Numbered from the stretch's first letter, positions 1-5,619 are shown. The stretch is DNA of 5,619 nt from an uncultured Treponema sp. (GCA_947176045.1 CAMWPF010000113.1:1-5619), one strand, 5' to 3'. Notes: generated from the letters alone by a model not told the origin. Program-made: numbers and translations.

Positions 1-1518
1 CAGCGTTCCCGCGCCGTTCATGGCGGCGGCAAGCTCCCGCACGACGCTGTCCCCCTGCTGCGAATACCGCGCCGTTCCGGCGCTCCGGTCTATGACGACC
101 GCAATGTCGGCGACCTCGTTCACCGACGCCGCGCCCAGAAACTTCACATCGGCAACAGGCCGCCCGCCTTCCGTAAAGTAGAAGTTGTTCTCATGCAGTC
201 CGACGATCGGATTCCCCTGCCGGCCGGAAACGCTCACTTCCACAGAAACCTCCGGGAACGCGTCCGCATTTACGCGCTCAATCTGAACGAACAGCCCGCC
301 CACCAGCTCCTGCATCCGCGACATGACATACACTTCGTTGGCCTGCAAATCCGAAACGAGGATGTTGCCGTTGACGTCGGGAACCGCACTCGTGAGACGG
401 GACGGCGCGTTCCCCGTGCTGGCGTTCTCATAGACCGCTCCGCTGTCCGAGTCGACGGAAAAGACTTTGTTGGAATCGCAAACCACCAGATAGCCATTCC
501 AGACCTTCATGGATTCCGGGCGGCGGAACGTGCGCTCCTCCACCAGCATCCGCCGGTAGTTTCCCGCCAGATCGAATTCGTAGATGCAGCCCTTCACATC
601 GTCCGCGACAAACACGCTGCCGCCGATAACCGCAATGCCGGTCGGCCCCTTCAATCCTTCAAATCCGTCATCCTTCCCGCCGAAGAAGAACAGGCCGTTT
701 CCGTCCTTGTCGAAGACGTCCACGCGGCAGTTGCCGTAATCGGAAACATAAATGTTCTTCCGCCCGTCCTGCGCAAGGTACTGCGGACCGACAAGCCCGC
801 CGACGCCGCGCCCCTTGCCGCCGATATACGAAAGGAATCCGCCCTTCTTGTCCAGAAGCGCGAGCCGGTCCCCCGCGCTCTCGCTGACAAGCAGGCTTCC
901 GTCCGAAAGCCGGATGACGTCCAGCGGCCGGTCGAAGCCGTTCAGCGGCCCGGTAACGCGCCGGATAACGGTTCCGTTGGCGTTCATGAGAAGCAGCTCG
1001 TTGGAGCCGTAGGCAAGGATCCAAACCGAGCCGTCGTTGTTCGGCAGCACCGAAACCGGCCCGCTGAAAATCAAGTTGCCGTTGAATACGCCGGGAAACG
1101 AACCGGCGTCCGTATATCGGACTTCATTGCCGGAAGGCTCTGGAAGGACGCGCCGCTCCCGCACCGCCTCCATTTTGTTTTCAAGCAGAAGCCCGCCGTA
1201 TCCGTTTTCCAAAACGCGCTGCCATTCCTTGAGCGCGGTTCCTTCCATTCCCGAATGGAAGTACGCCTTTCCCATCCAGTTGAGAATCAAGTTGTCGTCC
1301 GGCATATACGACAGCGCCCGCTCGAACTGCAGGATCGCCTCGTTGTACGCGCCCCGGTAGTACGCCTGCACGCCGCGCCGGAATTCCCGGGCGGCAATCC
1401 CCTCGTCCGCGCTCCGGATCTCGCCGGCGGCGAACAGGCCGGCAGACGCAGTCTGCGCGCCTCCAGCTGTCAGAACGGCGGCCGACAGCACAAGCGACAG
1501 TACGGCACGCCCCTTCAT
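1..1518 (-). CDS. Secreted TPR / NHL beta-propeller / VWA-like protein (C-terminus beyond window)
   Basis: Reading leftward from ATG at 1518, 506 codons stay open to the window edge, so the C-terminus is missing. Residues 1-26 look like a Sec signal peptide (MKGR, hydrophobic stretch, ASA then G27); no lipobox Cys is seen, so export to the periplasm is likely. Residues about 42-105 form TPR-like helices (GAYNEAILQFERAL). Residues about 145-390 contain repeated NHL-type units, for example NIYVSDYGNCRVDVFD and SVFVADDVKGCIYEFD, predicting a beta-propeller. Residues about 408-466 resemble the beta domain that precedes VWA-like modules (SVSGRQGNPIVGLHENNF), followed by DIAVVIDRSAGT at 471-482, the start of a von Willebrand A fold. 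Such domains usually mediate protein or ligand binding, not catalysis; the ligand is unknown. The start is supported by GAGGGG five bases upstream and by the ATGA overlap with the TPR gene. Domain calls are by eye; the exact function is not known. Confidence 0.86.
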   Translation of the reverse strand, partial: MKGRAVLSLVLSAAVLTAGGAQTASAGLFAAGEIRSADEGIAAREFRRGVQAYYRGAYNEAILQFERALSYMPDDNLILNWMGKAYFHSGMEGTALKEWQRVLENGYGGLLLENKMEAVRERRVLPEPSGNEVRYTDAGSFPGVFNGNLIFSGPVSVLPNNDGSVWILAYGSNELLLMNANGTVIRRVTGPLNGFDRPLDVIRLSDGSLLVSESAGDRLALLDKKGGFLSYIGGKGRGVGGLVGPQYLAQDGRKNIYVSDYGNCRVDVFDKDGNGLFFFGGKDDGFEGLKGPTGIAVIGGSVFVADDVKGCIYEFDLAGNYRRMLVEERTFRRPESMKVWNGYLVVCDSNKVFSVDSDSGAVYENASTGNAPSRLTSAVPDVNGNILVSDLQANEVYVMSRMQELVGGLFVQIERVNADAFPEVSVEVSVSGRQGNPIVGLHENNFYFTEGGRPVADVKFLGAASVNEVADIAVVIDRSAGTARYSQQGDSVVRELAAAMNGAGTL

Positions 1519-2201
1519 TTCTTCCCCTCGGCGGACAGCACCGCCCGGATATGCTCGGCAATCTTTTCGTTGTTCCGGTCGAGGACGGCGGCCTGCTCCA
1601 GATACTTCCTGGCATCCGCAAGCAGCCCCAGCTTGTAGTACACCCAGCCGAGGGAGTCAAGGCAGGCGGCGGAATCAGGAGAATACTCCACGGCGCGCTT
1701 GCAGAAGGAGAGCGCCTTCGCAAGATCCCGATCCTCGCACGCAAGGACGTACCCGATTCCGTTCAGCGCGGTCGCGTTCTCGGGATCAGCCGACAGCGAT
1801 TTCTCGTAGTACTCCAAGGACTTCTCGACGTCGTTCTGCTCCCATGAAAGGTAGGCGATCGCCGCGTATACCGACGCCTCCCGATACCCCGCCTCCAAAA
1901 GCTTGTTCAGCTCGAACGCGGCAAGCCGGCGGCGCCCCGAAAGCGCATAAATCACCGCAAGCAGGAAGCGGCACTGCTGCACGCGCCCCTGCTCCCCGCC
2001 GGCAGTGACGACCTGCTCCAAGTACAAGAGGGAATCCTCGAATCGTCCCAGCCGCGCATAGCACAAGCCGAGAAAGTACGCGATGTCCCCGCCTTCCGCG
2101 CCGGAATCGGGCGGAAGCGCAAGGAAGAAGGACAGCGCGCCCGCATAGTCCTGTCGATTGTACAGCTCGATTCCCCGAGCCAAAACGTCTGAATCTGGCA
2201 T
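1515..2201 (-). CDS. Cytoplasmic tetratricopeptide (TPR) repeat protein
   Basis: This 228-residue protein is almost entirely TPR repeats. About six helix-pair units are visible, near residues 3-36, 39-68, 75-106, 109-142, 143-176 and 177-210. The last three are closest to consensus (EKSLEYYEKSLSADPENATALNGIGY and CLDSLGWVYYKLGLLADARKYLEQA regions). TPR solenoids are protein-binding scaffolds; no catalytic domain, signal peptide or membrane segment is visible, so a cytoplasmic adaptor role is inferred. The frame is open up to 2309, but that longer form would overlap the kinase gene and add an Arg/Cys-rich stretch unlike a TPR. ATG 2201 follows GGTGGG and starts just before the first repeat, so it is preferred. 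Its TGA overlaps the ATG of the downstream secreted NHL/VWA gene, which suggests coupled expression and related roles. The binding partner is unknown. Confidence 0.88.
   Translation of the reverse strand: MPDSDVLARGIELYNRQDYAGALSFFLALPPDSGAEGGDIAYFLGLCYARLGRFEDSLLYLEQVVTAGGEQGRVQQCRFLLAVIYALSGRRRLAAFELNKLLEAGYREASVYAAIAYLSWEQNDVEKSLEYYEKSLSADPENATALNGIGYVLACEDRDLAKALSFCKRAVEYSPDSAACLDSLGWVYYKLGLLADARKYLEQAAVLDRNNEKIAEHIRAVLSAEGKK
1524..1529 (-). promoter_or_regulatory. Ribosome binding site of the NHL/VWA gene, inside the TPR gene end
   Basis: GAGGGG on the minus strand lies five bases before the ATG at 1518. It sits inside the last codons of the TPR gene, so ribosomes finishing that gene at the overlapping TGA can restart directly. 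It fixes the start of the NHL/VWA gene. Confidence 0.7.
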
Positions 2202-2204
2202 ATT

Positions 2205-2210
2205 CCCACC
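2205..2210 (-). promoter_or_regulatory. Ribosome binding site of the TPR gene
   Basis: GGTGGG on the minus strand lies three bases before ATG 2201, within a longer purine-rich stretch (AAAGGCGGTGGG). The spacing is short, but it supports this start over the in-frame codon at 2309. Confidence 0.45.
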
Positions 2211-2221
2211 GCCTTTGCCGC

Positions 2222-2250
2222 ATTGTACACTGAAAAGCCGACAGCGTCCA
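2222..2250 (-). promoter_or_regulatory. Predicted sigma70-type promoter for the TPR and NHL/VWA genes
   Basis: On the minus strand a -35 like TGGACG (2250-2245, four of six consensus bases) is followed by exactly 17 bases and a -10 TACAAT (2227-2222, five of six). Transcription would begin near 2215, giving a leader of about 14 bases before ATG 2201 that just includes the ribosome binding site. The element lies in the 64-base gap after the kinase stop codon, so the downstream pair can be expressed separately from the kinase. Predicted from pattern only. Confidence 0.5.
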
Positions 2251-2265
2251 CCGCCCCTGGAAGTC

Positions 2266-3447
2266 CTAGGCCTGCACGATGTGCGCGCCGTCCGCCGCCT
2301 GCACTTCATAGCAGGACGGATGGAAACCGAAAATCCGCTCGTATTCCGTCAGCTTCTGGTTGAATTTCCCAACATCCTGCTCCCTGAGGATTGTATAGAC
2401 GCACCGTCCGAATCCCTTTCCAGTAATCCGTCCGCAGGAAACCGGATTGTGCATGATCTCCAAATTCGGCTCAAGCTCCGCGACGCGCTTCAAAATCCAA
2501 TCGATTTCGGGACAGGACAAATCATAATAGTCGCGCAGGCTTTCATAGCTGTGGTTGACCGCCCGCGCGAAGCGGCTAAAGTCGTTCTTCTGCACCGCCG
2601 AAACCGCCTCCAGAACGTCGAAATGCTCGCGCATGACGCAGAGCAGCTTGCGGCGCGTGTCCTCCGACACGATGGAAAGCGCCTCGTTGATGTCGGTCAC
2701 ATTGCTGATGTACTGCCATCCGCCGAACGCGTTCTGCTTGAATTCCCGCAGGTCGCCGAGCAGCAGCGCGTTGTCCGGCTCGAACAGCGTCTCCTCGTTC
2801 CACAGGGAGTACCGCGGCACGCTGGCGTCCACCAGCAGCACCTTCTTGTCCTCGAACGGAAACGGAACAAGCGAGCACGAATTCTTCGTGTGGTCGGTTA
2901 TGACGAGCGAGCCTTTTTCCGCATACAGCGCCGAAAAATTGTCCGAATTGTAGTTGTTCGCCGTGAGAAAGGACTTGTTCCCGCGCTCCACCGCCTTGAG
3001 CAGCGCGCGGTCGTCGCAGTCCAGTCCGAACAGCTCGCGGAACGCGACGGCGGACGCAATCTTCATCGCCGTCGTAATGCCGAATCCCGCGGAAGGCAGG
3101 ATTTCGCTGAAAACCGTAATGTCCATGCCGCCCAACGCATGCCCGCCCGCCGTCAGGCCGTAGACGACCGCCTTCACGGCGTTCGCCCAGCGATCCTCCT
3201 TGCGGAATTTCATGGACGCGAGGCCGATCCGCTTGCGCTCCTTGAGCTGCACGAAATGGAACCGCAACGACGCGTCCTGACGGCGGGAGGCCGCGACATA
3301 CACCGGAAGGTTGACCGCCATGGAAAGCGTCTTGTCCTTGAAGAACCATGAATGCTCGCCAATCAGATGGAAGCGTCCCGGAGCAGTGGCAATGACATCT
3401 GGATTCGTCCCATATTCAGTTCTATGCGCGCTGTGTACCATTTCCAT
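2266..3447 (-). CDS. Galactokinase-family GHMP kinase (GalK-like, divergent motifs)
   Basis: The 393-residue product matches the galactokinase size (about 380-390). GHMP kinases phosphorylate small sugars or alcohols with ATP in the cytoplasm. Visible motifs, numbered from ATG 3447, are the N-terminal APGRFHLIGEH (22-32), the ATP-loop region LPSAGFGITTA (117-127), SDN (168-170) at the position of the galactokinase MDQ that holds the catalytic Asp, and the C-terminal GRITGKGFGR (339-348). The differences matter. GEHTDY is GEHSWF, the usual LSSS is FGIT, and GGGFGG is GKGFGR, so the substrate may not be galactose. No galT, galE or galM is seen nearby. The frame opens at TTG 3495, but no well-spaced ribosome site precedes it. 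ATG 3447 (or ATG 3441) puts the first motif at the usual distance from the N-terminus. The family is confident; the substrate is not. Confidence 0.85.
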   Translation of the reverse strand: MEMVHSAHRTEYGTNPDVIATAPGRFHLIGEHSWFFKDKTLSMAVNLPVYVAASRRQDASLRFHFVQLKERKRIGLASMKFRKEDRWANAVKAVVYGLTAGGHALGGMDITVFSEILPSAGFGITTAMKIASAVAFRELFGLDCDDRALLKAVERGNKSFLTANNYNSDNFSALYAEKGSLVITDHTKNSCSLVPFPFEDKKVLLVDASVPRYSLWNEETLFEPDNALLLGDLREFKQNAFGGWQYISNVTDINEALSIVSEDTRRKLLCVMREHFDVLEAVSAVQKNDFSRFARAVNHSYESLRDYYDLSCPEIDWILKRVAELEPNLEIMHNPVSCGRITGKGFGRCVYTILREQDVGKFNQKLTEYERIFGFHPSCYEVQAADGAHIVQA

Positions 3448-3505
3448 ACGAATTGATGATTCCCCTACACGCAACCGCCGGCCGACAACAACCAATTCCC
3501 ACTTA

Positions 3506-3534
3506 TTGCGTTTTTATTTTGATATTAGTAATAT
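3506..3534 (+). promoter_or_regulatory. Possible promoter for lnt
   Basis: TTGCGT (3506-3511), a 17-base spacer and TAATAT (3529-3534, four of six -10 bases) lie just before lnt. Transcription would begin near 3541, almost at the ATG at 3544, which fits a leaderless or nearly leaderless mRNA. Weak consensus in an AT-rich patch, so tentative. Confidence 0.33.
3522..3534. repeat. 13-bp perfect palindrome in the divergent lnt/kinase promoter region
   Basis: ATATTA, a central G, and TAATAT form a perfect 6+1+6 inverted repeat. It covers the proposed lnt -10 and the area where kinase transcription would begin. This is the position expected of an operator, but an AT-rich palindrome can occur by chance and no regulator is known. 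Confidence 0.45.
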
Positions 3535-3561
3535 AGTAATGTAATGAAGCGATTTTTACAA
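3533..3561 (-). promoter_or_regulatory. Possible promoter for the GalK-like kinase gene
   Basis: On the minus strand TTGTAA (3561-3556, four of six -35 bases), a 17-base spacer, and TACTAT (3538-3533, four of six -10 bases) are present. It would start transcription near 3526, about 80 bases before ATG 3447. Its -10 overlaps the -10 proposed for lnt on the other strand. The region is AT-rich, so chance matches are likely; this is tentative. Confidence 0.28.
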
Positions 3562-5337
3562 GTTTTTTATGTCATTTTTTCCGCGGCGCTTCTTTCGCTT
3601 GCAATCCCGAACGAACTTTTCCATTTCGGCTCCCCGTTCCTTGCGCCGGCAGCGCTGGTTCCGCTGTACATCGCCTGCTCGCGCTTCAGCTCCTACACGG
3701 AGGCGGCGCTCCTAACCGGAATGCACGCCATGTGCGTGCACCTGCTTTCCAGCTACTGGCTCGCGTTCTTCAAGGATTTCGCGGCGTTCACGCTGGGCGC
3801 GTCGGCGCTCGGCACGGGGGCGATCGGAGCCGTGTTCGGACTGGCGCTCTATCTGCCGTCCGCCCGGGAGACGCCGTCCAGAAGGCTGGAGCACAGCTCC
3901 GTTCCAAGCAGGACCGCCTGCCCACCGTTCCGCGCCTTCTGGTTCGCCGCCGTCTACACGCTGTATGAATGGGTCAAATCCTGCGGCTTCCTCGGCTATC
4001 CGTGGGGAACGGTCTCCAGCGCGATGATCCGATGGAGGCTGCTCATACAGATTGCGGACATCACAGGAACATACGGCGTAACATTCCTCGCGGCGCTGTT
4101 CGCTGCGGCCGCAGGCGAAGGGCTGTCCCTGCTTCCGACACTCTCCCGCAGCATGAACGCTCGCATGGTCGCGGCGCAGTACGCGCGGACGGCGGCGGCA
4201 TTCTGCGCGCTGCTGTCCTGCACGTTCCTGTACGGCGCCTTCCGGTACCTGCGCCCCGGAAGGCCGGTGAAATACCTCAACGCCGTCCTCGTGCAGCAGA
4301 ACGCCGATCCATGGCAGCAGTCGTCGGACAATCCGACCATCCTCGTCTCGCAGAAGCTCACGGAAGATCGCCTCGAAGAGGCGCGGCGGGACGGAAAGAC
4401 GGTCGACCTCGTCGTATGGAGCGAAGGCTGCCTCAAATATTCGTTTCCGCGCGCCGCCTCGCACTACGCCCATTTTCCGGCAGAACGCCCGCTCATTCCG
4501 TTCATACAGGAATGCGGCGTGCCGTTCCTGCTCGGCGGCTCCTACCGTCCGGACGGACAGGACGGCGCGATGAACGCCGCGCTGCTGTTTGACGGCGGAG
4601 GAAATTTCCGCGGCGCATACGGAAAGAACCACCTCGTTCCGTTCGCCGAAGTCGTTCCATTCGCATCCATTCCCGCCGTCAGCGGCTTCCTGAAGAAGGC
4701 CGTCGGCATTTCCGCCGGATGGATGCCGGGCGACCAGTACGTCTACTTCGACGTCCGCGCCCACAACCCGATAGAACGGCGGCTTCCGCCGGTCAAAGTC
4801 ATCTCCCTCGCCCAAACCGCTGAAGAGCAGGAAGCGGCCGGGGCGGCGCGCCCGTTCGTACGCCTGTGCGCGCCCATCTGCTTCGACGACGCGTTCCCCG
4901 ACGTCTGCCGGCCGTTCGCGCAGAACGGCGCGGAGCTGTTCATGAACATCACGGACGACTCCTGGTCGCGCACAAAGTCCTCCGAATACCAGCATTTCGC
5001 CGTCGCCCTGTACCGGGCGGTCGAGCTGCGCACGACGCTCGCGCGCTCCTGCAATTCCGGCTATTCGGCCGTCATCGATCCGGCCGGAAGGATTGTCGCG
5101 GACATGCCGCTGTTCGAGGAGGCGTCGCTGTTCTGCCACATTCCCATCTACAATCGGAAGGCGACCGTCTACCTGCGGCTCGGAAACTGGCTTCCATACA
5201 CGATCCTCGCGCTCGTCCTTGCGGAGGGCGTCCGGCAGTTCCTCGCGCGGAACAGTCCTGACGAGGTTCCGTCGGAACGCGGGAAGCTGGAAAAAATCGC
5301 CGCGAAGCTGCGCCGCAGGCGCCGCCGCCGGAAATAA
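3544..5337 (+). CDS. lnt: Apolipoprotein N-acyltransferase
   Basis: Lnt transfers an acyl chain from a phospholipid to the N-terminal Cys of diacylated apolipoproteins, the last step of lipoprotein maturation at the inner membrane. The N-terminal half holds about seven hydrophobic segments (near 3-20, 30-46, 52-72, 83-105, 130-147, 173-190, 216-231), including the family motif GYPWG at 151-155. Residues about 240-540 form the periplasmic nitrilase-type domain. The catalytic triad is visible: E294 in WSEG, K361 in YGKNHLVPF, and C446 in APICFDDAF; E369 is the second conserved Glu. A last membrane segment lies near 547-566. At 597 residues it is longer than the E. coli enzyme (512). The extra length includes about 33 residues between Lys and Cys, a longer loop at 106-128, and a basic tail of seven Arg and a Lys. 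ATG 3544 is needed for the first membrane helix, yet no Shine-Dalgarno precedes it. Confidence 0.96.
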   Translation: MKRFLQVFYVIFSAALLSLAIPNELFHFGSPFLAPAALVPLYIACSRFSSYTEAALLTGMHAMCVHLLSSYWLAFFKDFAAFTLGASALGTGAIGAVFGLALYLPSARETPSRRLEHSSVPSRTACPPFRAFWFAAVYTLYEWVKSCGFLGYPWGTVSSAMIRWRLLIQIADITGTYGVTFLAALFAAAAGEGLSLLPTLSRSMNARMVAAQYARTAAAFCALLSCTFLYGAFRYLRPGRPVKYLNAVLVQQNADPWQQSSDNPTILVSQKLTEDRLEEARRDGKTVDLVVWSEGCLKYSFPRAASHYAHFPAERPLIPFIQECGVPFLLGGSYRPDGQDGAMNAALLFDGGGNFRGAYGKNHLVPFAEVVPFASIPAVSGFLKKAVGISAGWMPGDQYVYFDVRAHNPIERRLPPVKVISLAQTAEEQEAAGAARPFVRLCAPICFDDAFPDVCRPFAQNGAELFMNITDDSWSRTKSSEYQHFAVALYRAVELRTTLARSCNSGYSAVIDPAGRIVADMPLFEEASLFCHIPIYNRKATVYLRLGNWLPYTILALVLAEGVRQFLARNSPDEVPSERGKLEKIAAKLRRRRRRRK

Positions 5338-5386
5338 AAATCCGCCGGAAGCCGGGAAAAAATCAAAAAAATCCGCGCGCGGTCGC

Positions 5387-5414
5387 TTGTATTTCTAGAA
5401 GCCGTGGTATACAA
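5387..5414. repeat. Inverted repeat TTGTAT / ATACAA over the nrdR promoter
   Basis: TTGTAT at 5387-5392 and its exact complement ATACAA at 5409-5414 are 22 bases apart centre to centre, about two helical turns. They coincide with the -35 and overlap the -10. An 8-base palindrome TTCTAGAA (5393-5400) lies between them. This could be a repressor site, but it does not clearly match a known NrdR box. Confidence 0.35.
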
Positions 5415-5415
5415 T
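5387..5415 (+). promoter_or_regulatory. Predicted promoter of nrdR
   Basis: TTGTAT (5387-5392), a 17-base spacer and TACAAT (5410-5415, five of six -10 bases) lie upstream of nrdR. The start would fall near 5422, giving a leader of about 24 bases that holds the ribosome binding site. The -10 hexamer is identical to that of the TPR promoter at 2222-2227. No terminator with a T-run is visible after lnt, so read-through from lnt remains possible. Confidence 0.5.
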
Positions 5416-5434
5416 TCCCTCCAACAAACAATCC

Positions 5435-5442
5435 AAGGTGGG
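5435..5442 (+). promoter_or_regulatory. Ribosome binding site of nrdR
   Basis: AAGGTGGG ends three bases before ATG 5446 and is a near match to the Shine-Dalgarno consensus. It confirms the nrdR start and contrasts with lnt, which has no such site. Confidence 0.7.
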
Positions 5443-5445
5443 CGT

Positions 5446-5619
5446 ATGCGCTGTCCGTACTGCGGAAGACTAGACGACAAAGTAATTGAATCCAGAACCA
5501 TGGCGAACGGCGAGAACATCCGGCGGCGCAGGGAGTGCCTCTGCTGCGGCTACCGCTTCACCAGCTACGAGCGGATCGAGGAGAAGCCGTTCATGGTCGT
5601 CAAGCGCGACGGCAGGAGG
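5446..5619 (+). CDS. nrdR: Transcriptional repressor NrdR (N-terminal part; cut by window end)
   Basis: Only the first 58 residues are in the window, against about 150 in the full family. NrdR is a cytoplasmic nucleotide-sensing repressor of ribonucleotide reductase genes. The N-terminal zinc ribbon is plain: C3 and C6 in MRCPYCG, then C31 and C34 in ECLCCGYRFTSYER, with the family stretch ESRT (15-18) and the basic IRRRRE (25-30) involved in DNA contact. MVVKRDGRR at 50-58 begins the ATP-cone domain, which binds ATP or dATP and controls oligomer state and DNA binding. C33 is an additional Cys within the second zinc knuckle. The gene follows lnt after 108 bases with its own promoter and ribosome site. 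No ribonucleotide reductase gene is in view, so its targets lie elsewhere. Confidence 0.96.
   Translation, partial: MRCPYCGRLDDKVIESRTMANGENIRRRRECLCCGYRFTSYERIEEKPFMVVKRDGRR

Larger units (their letters stand above)
5338..5445. other. lnt-nrdR intergenic region without a clear terminator
   Basis: The first 35 bases are rich in A-runs and contain a weak CCGG-aag-CCGG hairpin (5344-5354) followed by A residues, not T. CCGCGCGCGG at 5373-5382 is a 10-base palindrome, but its stem is short once a loop is allowed. Neither makes a convincing plus-strand terminator. The right part holds the nrdR promoter and ribosome site. Confidence 0.5.

Noticed and set aside
193..1638. 481-codon open frame on the plus strand, antisense to the NHL/VWA gene
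   Set aside because: The minus-strand frame shows a signal peptide, TPR, NHL repeats and a VWA start with a good ribosome site. The plus frame has no recognisable domain and arises from GC-rich codon use.
2202..2309. Longer N-terminus for the TPR protein from the in-frame ATG at 2309
   Set aside because: It would overlap the end of the kinase gene, add an Arg/Cys-rich segment unlike TPR sequence, and ignore the promoter and ribosome site just before 2201.
2158..3351. 397-codon plus-strand open frame opposite the kinase gene
   Set aside because: The minus strand carries all GHMP kinase motifs. The plus frame is Arg/Val/His-rich without family features and also runs into the TPR gene.
3448..3495. 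Longer kinase N-terminus from TTG at 3495
   Set aside because: The only G-rich stretch lies directly against the TTG with no room for normal spacing, and the extra 16 residues exceed the usual distance to the first GHMP motif. It is not fully excluded.
3712..5139. 475-codon minus-strand open frame opposite lnt
   Set aside because: lnt with its catalytic triad explains the region. The antisense product is rich in Arg and Glu, with no domain and no ribosome site noted.
5344..5366. Possible lnt terminator, CCGG-aag-CCGG hairpin
   Set aside because: The stem is only four base pairs and is followed by A residues, not T, on the coding strand.
5361..5382. Possible minus-strand terminator: CCGCGCGCGG followed by a T-rich stretch on that strand
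   Set aside because: The palindrome leaves only a three-base stem with a four-base loop, and no minus-strand gene enters from the right within the window.

Overview
The window looks like chromosomal DNA from a GC-rich spirochaete, most likely a Treponema relative. The basis is indirect. The apolipoprotein N-acyltransferase has a spirochaete-like form (WSEG around the catalytic Glu), the galactokinase-like protein has an unusual GEHSWF motif, and there is a secreted NHL-propeller/von Willebrand A protein. No rRNA or other taxonomic marker is present, so genus and species are not established. I see no insertion sequence, phage gene, CRISPR array, tRNA or plasmid function; this reads as ordinary housekeeping and envelope DNA.

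Layout: five protein genes in two divergent blocks, meeting at an AT-rich divergent promoter region near 3448-3543. The minus-strand block runs leftward: a galactokinase-family GHMP kinase (3447-2266), a six-repeat TPR protein (2201-1515), then a secreted TPR/NHL-propeller/VWA protein (1518-1) that leaves the window at its C-terminal side. The TPR stop and the next start share an ATGA overlap, so these two genes are probably translationally coupled. A good sigma70-type promoter lies in the 64-nt gap between the kinase and the TPR gene, so the TPR/NHL pair need not depend on transcription from the kinase.

The plus-strand block runs rightward: lnt (3544-5337), the inner-membrane enzyme that adds the third acyl chain to lipoproteins, then nrdR (from 5446, cut by the window end), the zinc-ribbon/ATP-cone repressor of ribonucleotide reductase genes. 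nrdR has its own promoter and a clear Shine-Dalgarno sequence; lnt has none and may be leaderless.

The genes do not form one pathway. The TPR and NHL/VWA proteins look like a functional pair with the second one exported. Lnt serves the lipoprotein-rich envelope. The kinase and NrdR are metabolic and regulatory neighbours. I did not find a clearly new system. The best leads are the divergent active-site motifs of the kinase, the coupled TPR/NHL-VWA pair with an imperfect MIDAS motif, and symmetrical sequence elements in the lnt/kinase and nrdR promoter regions.
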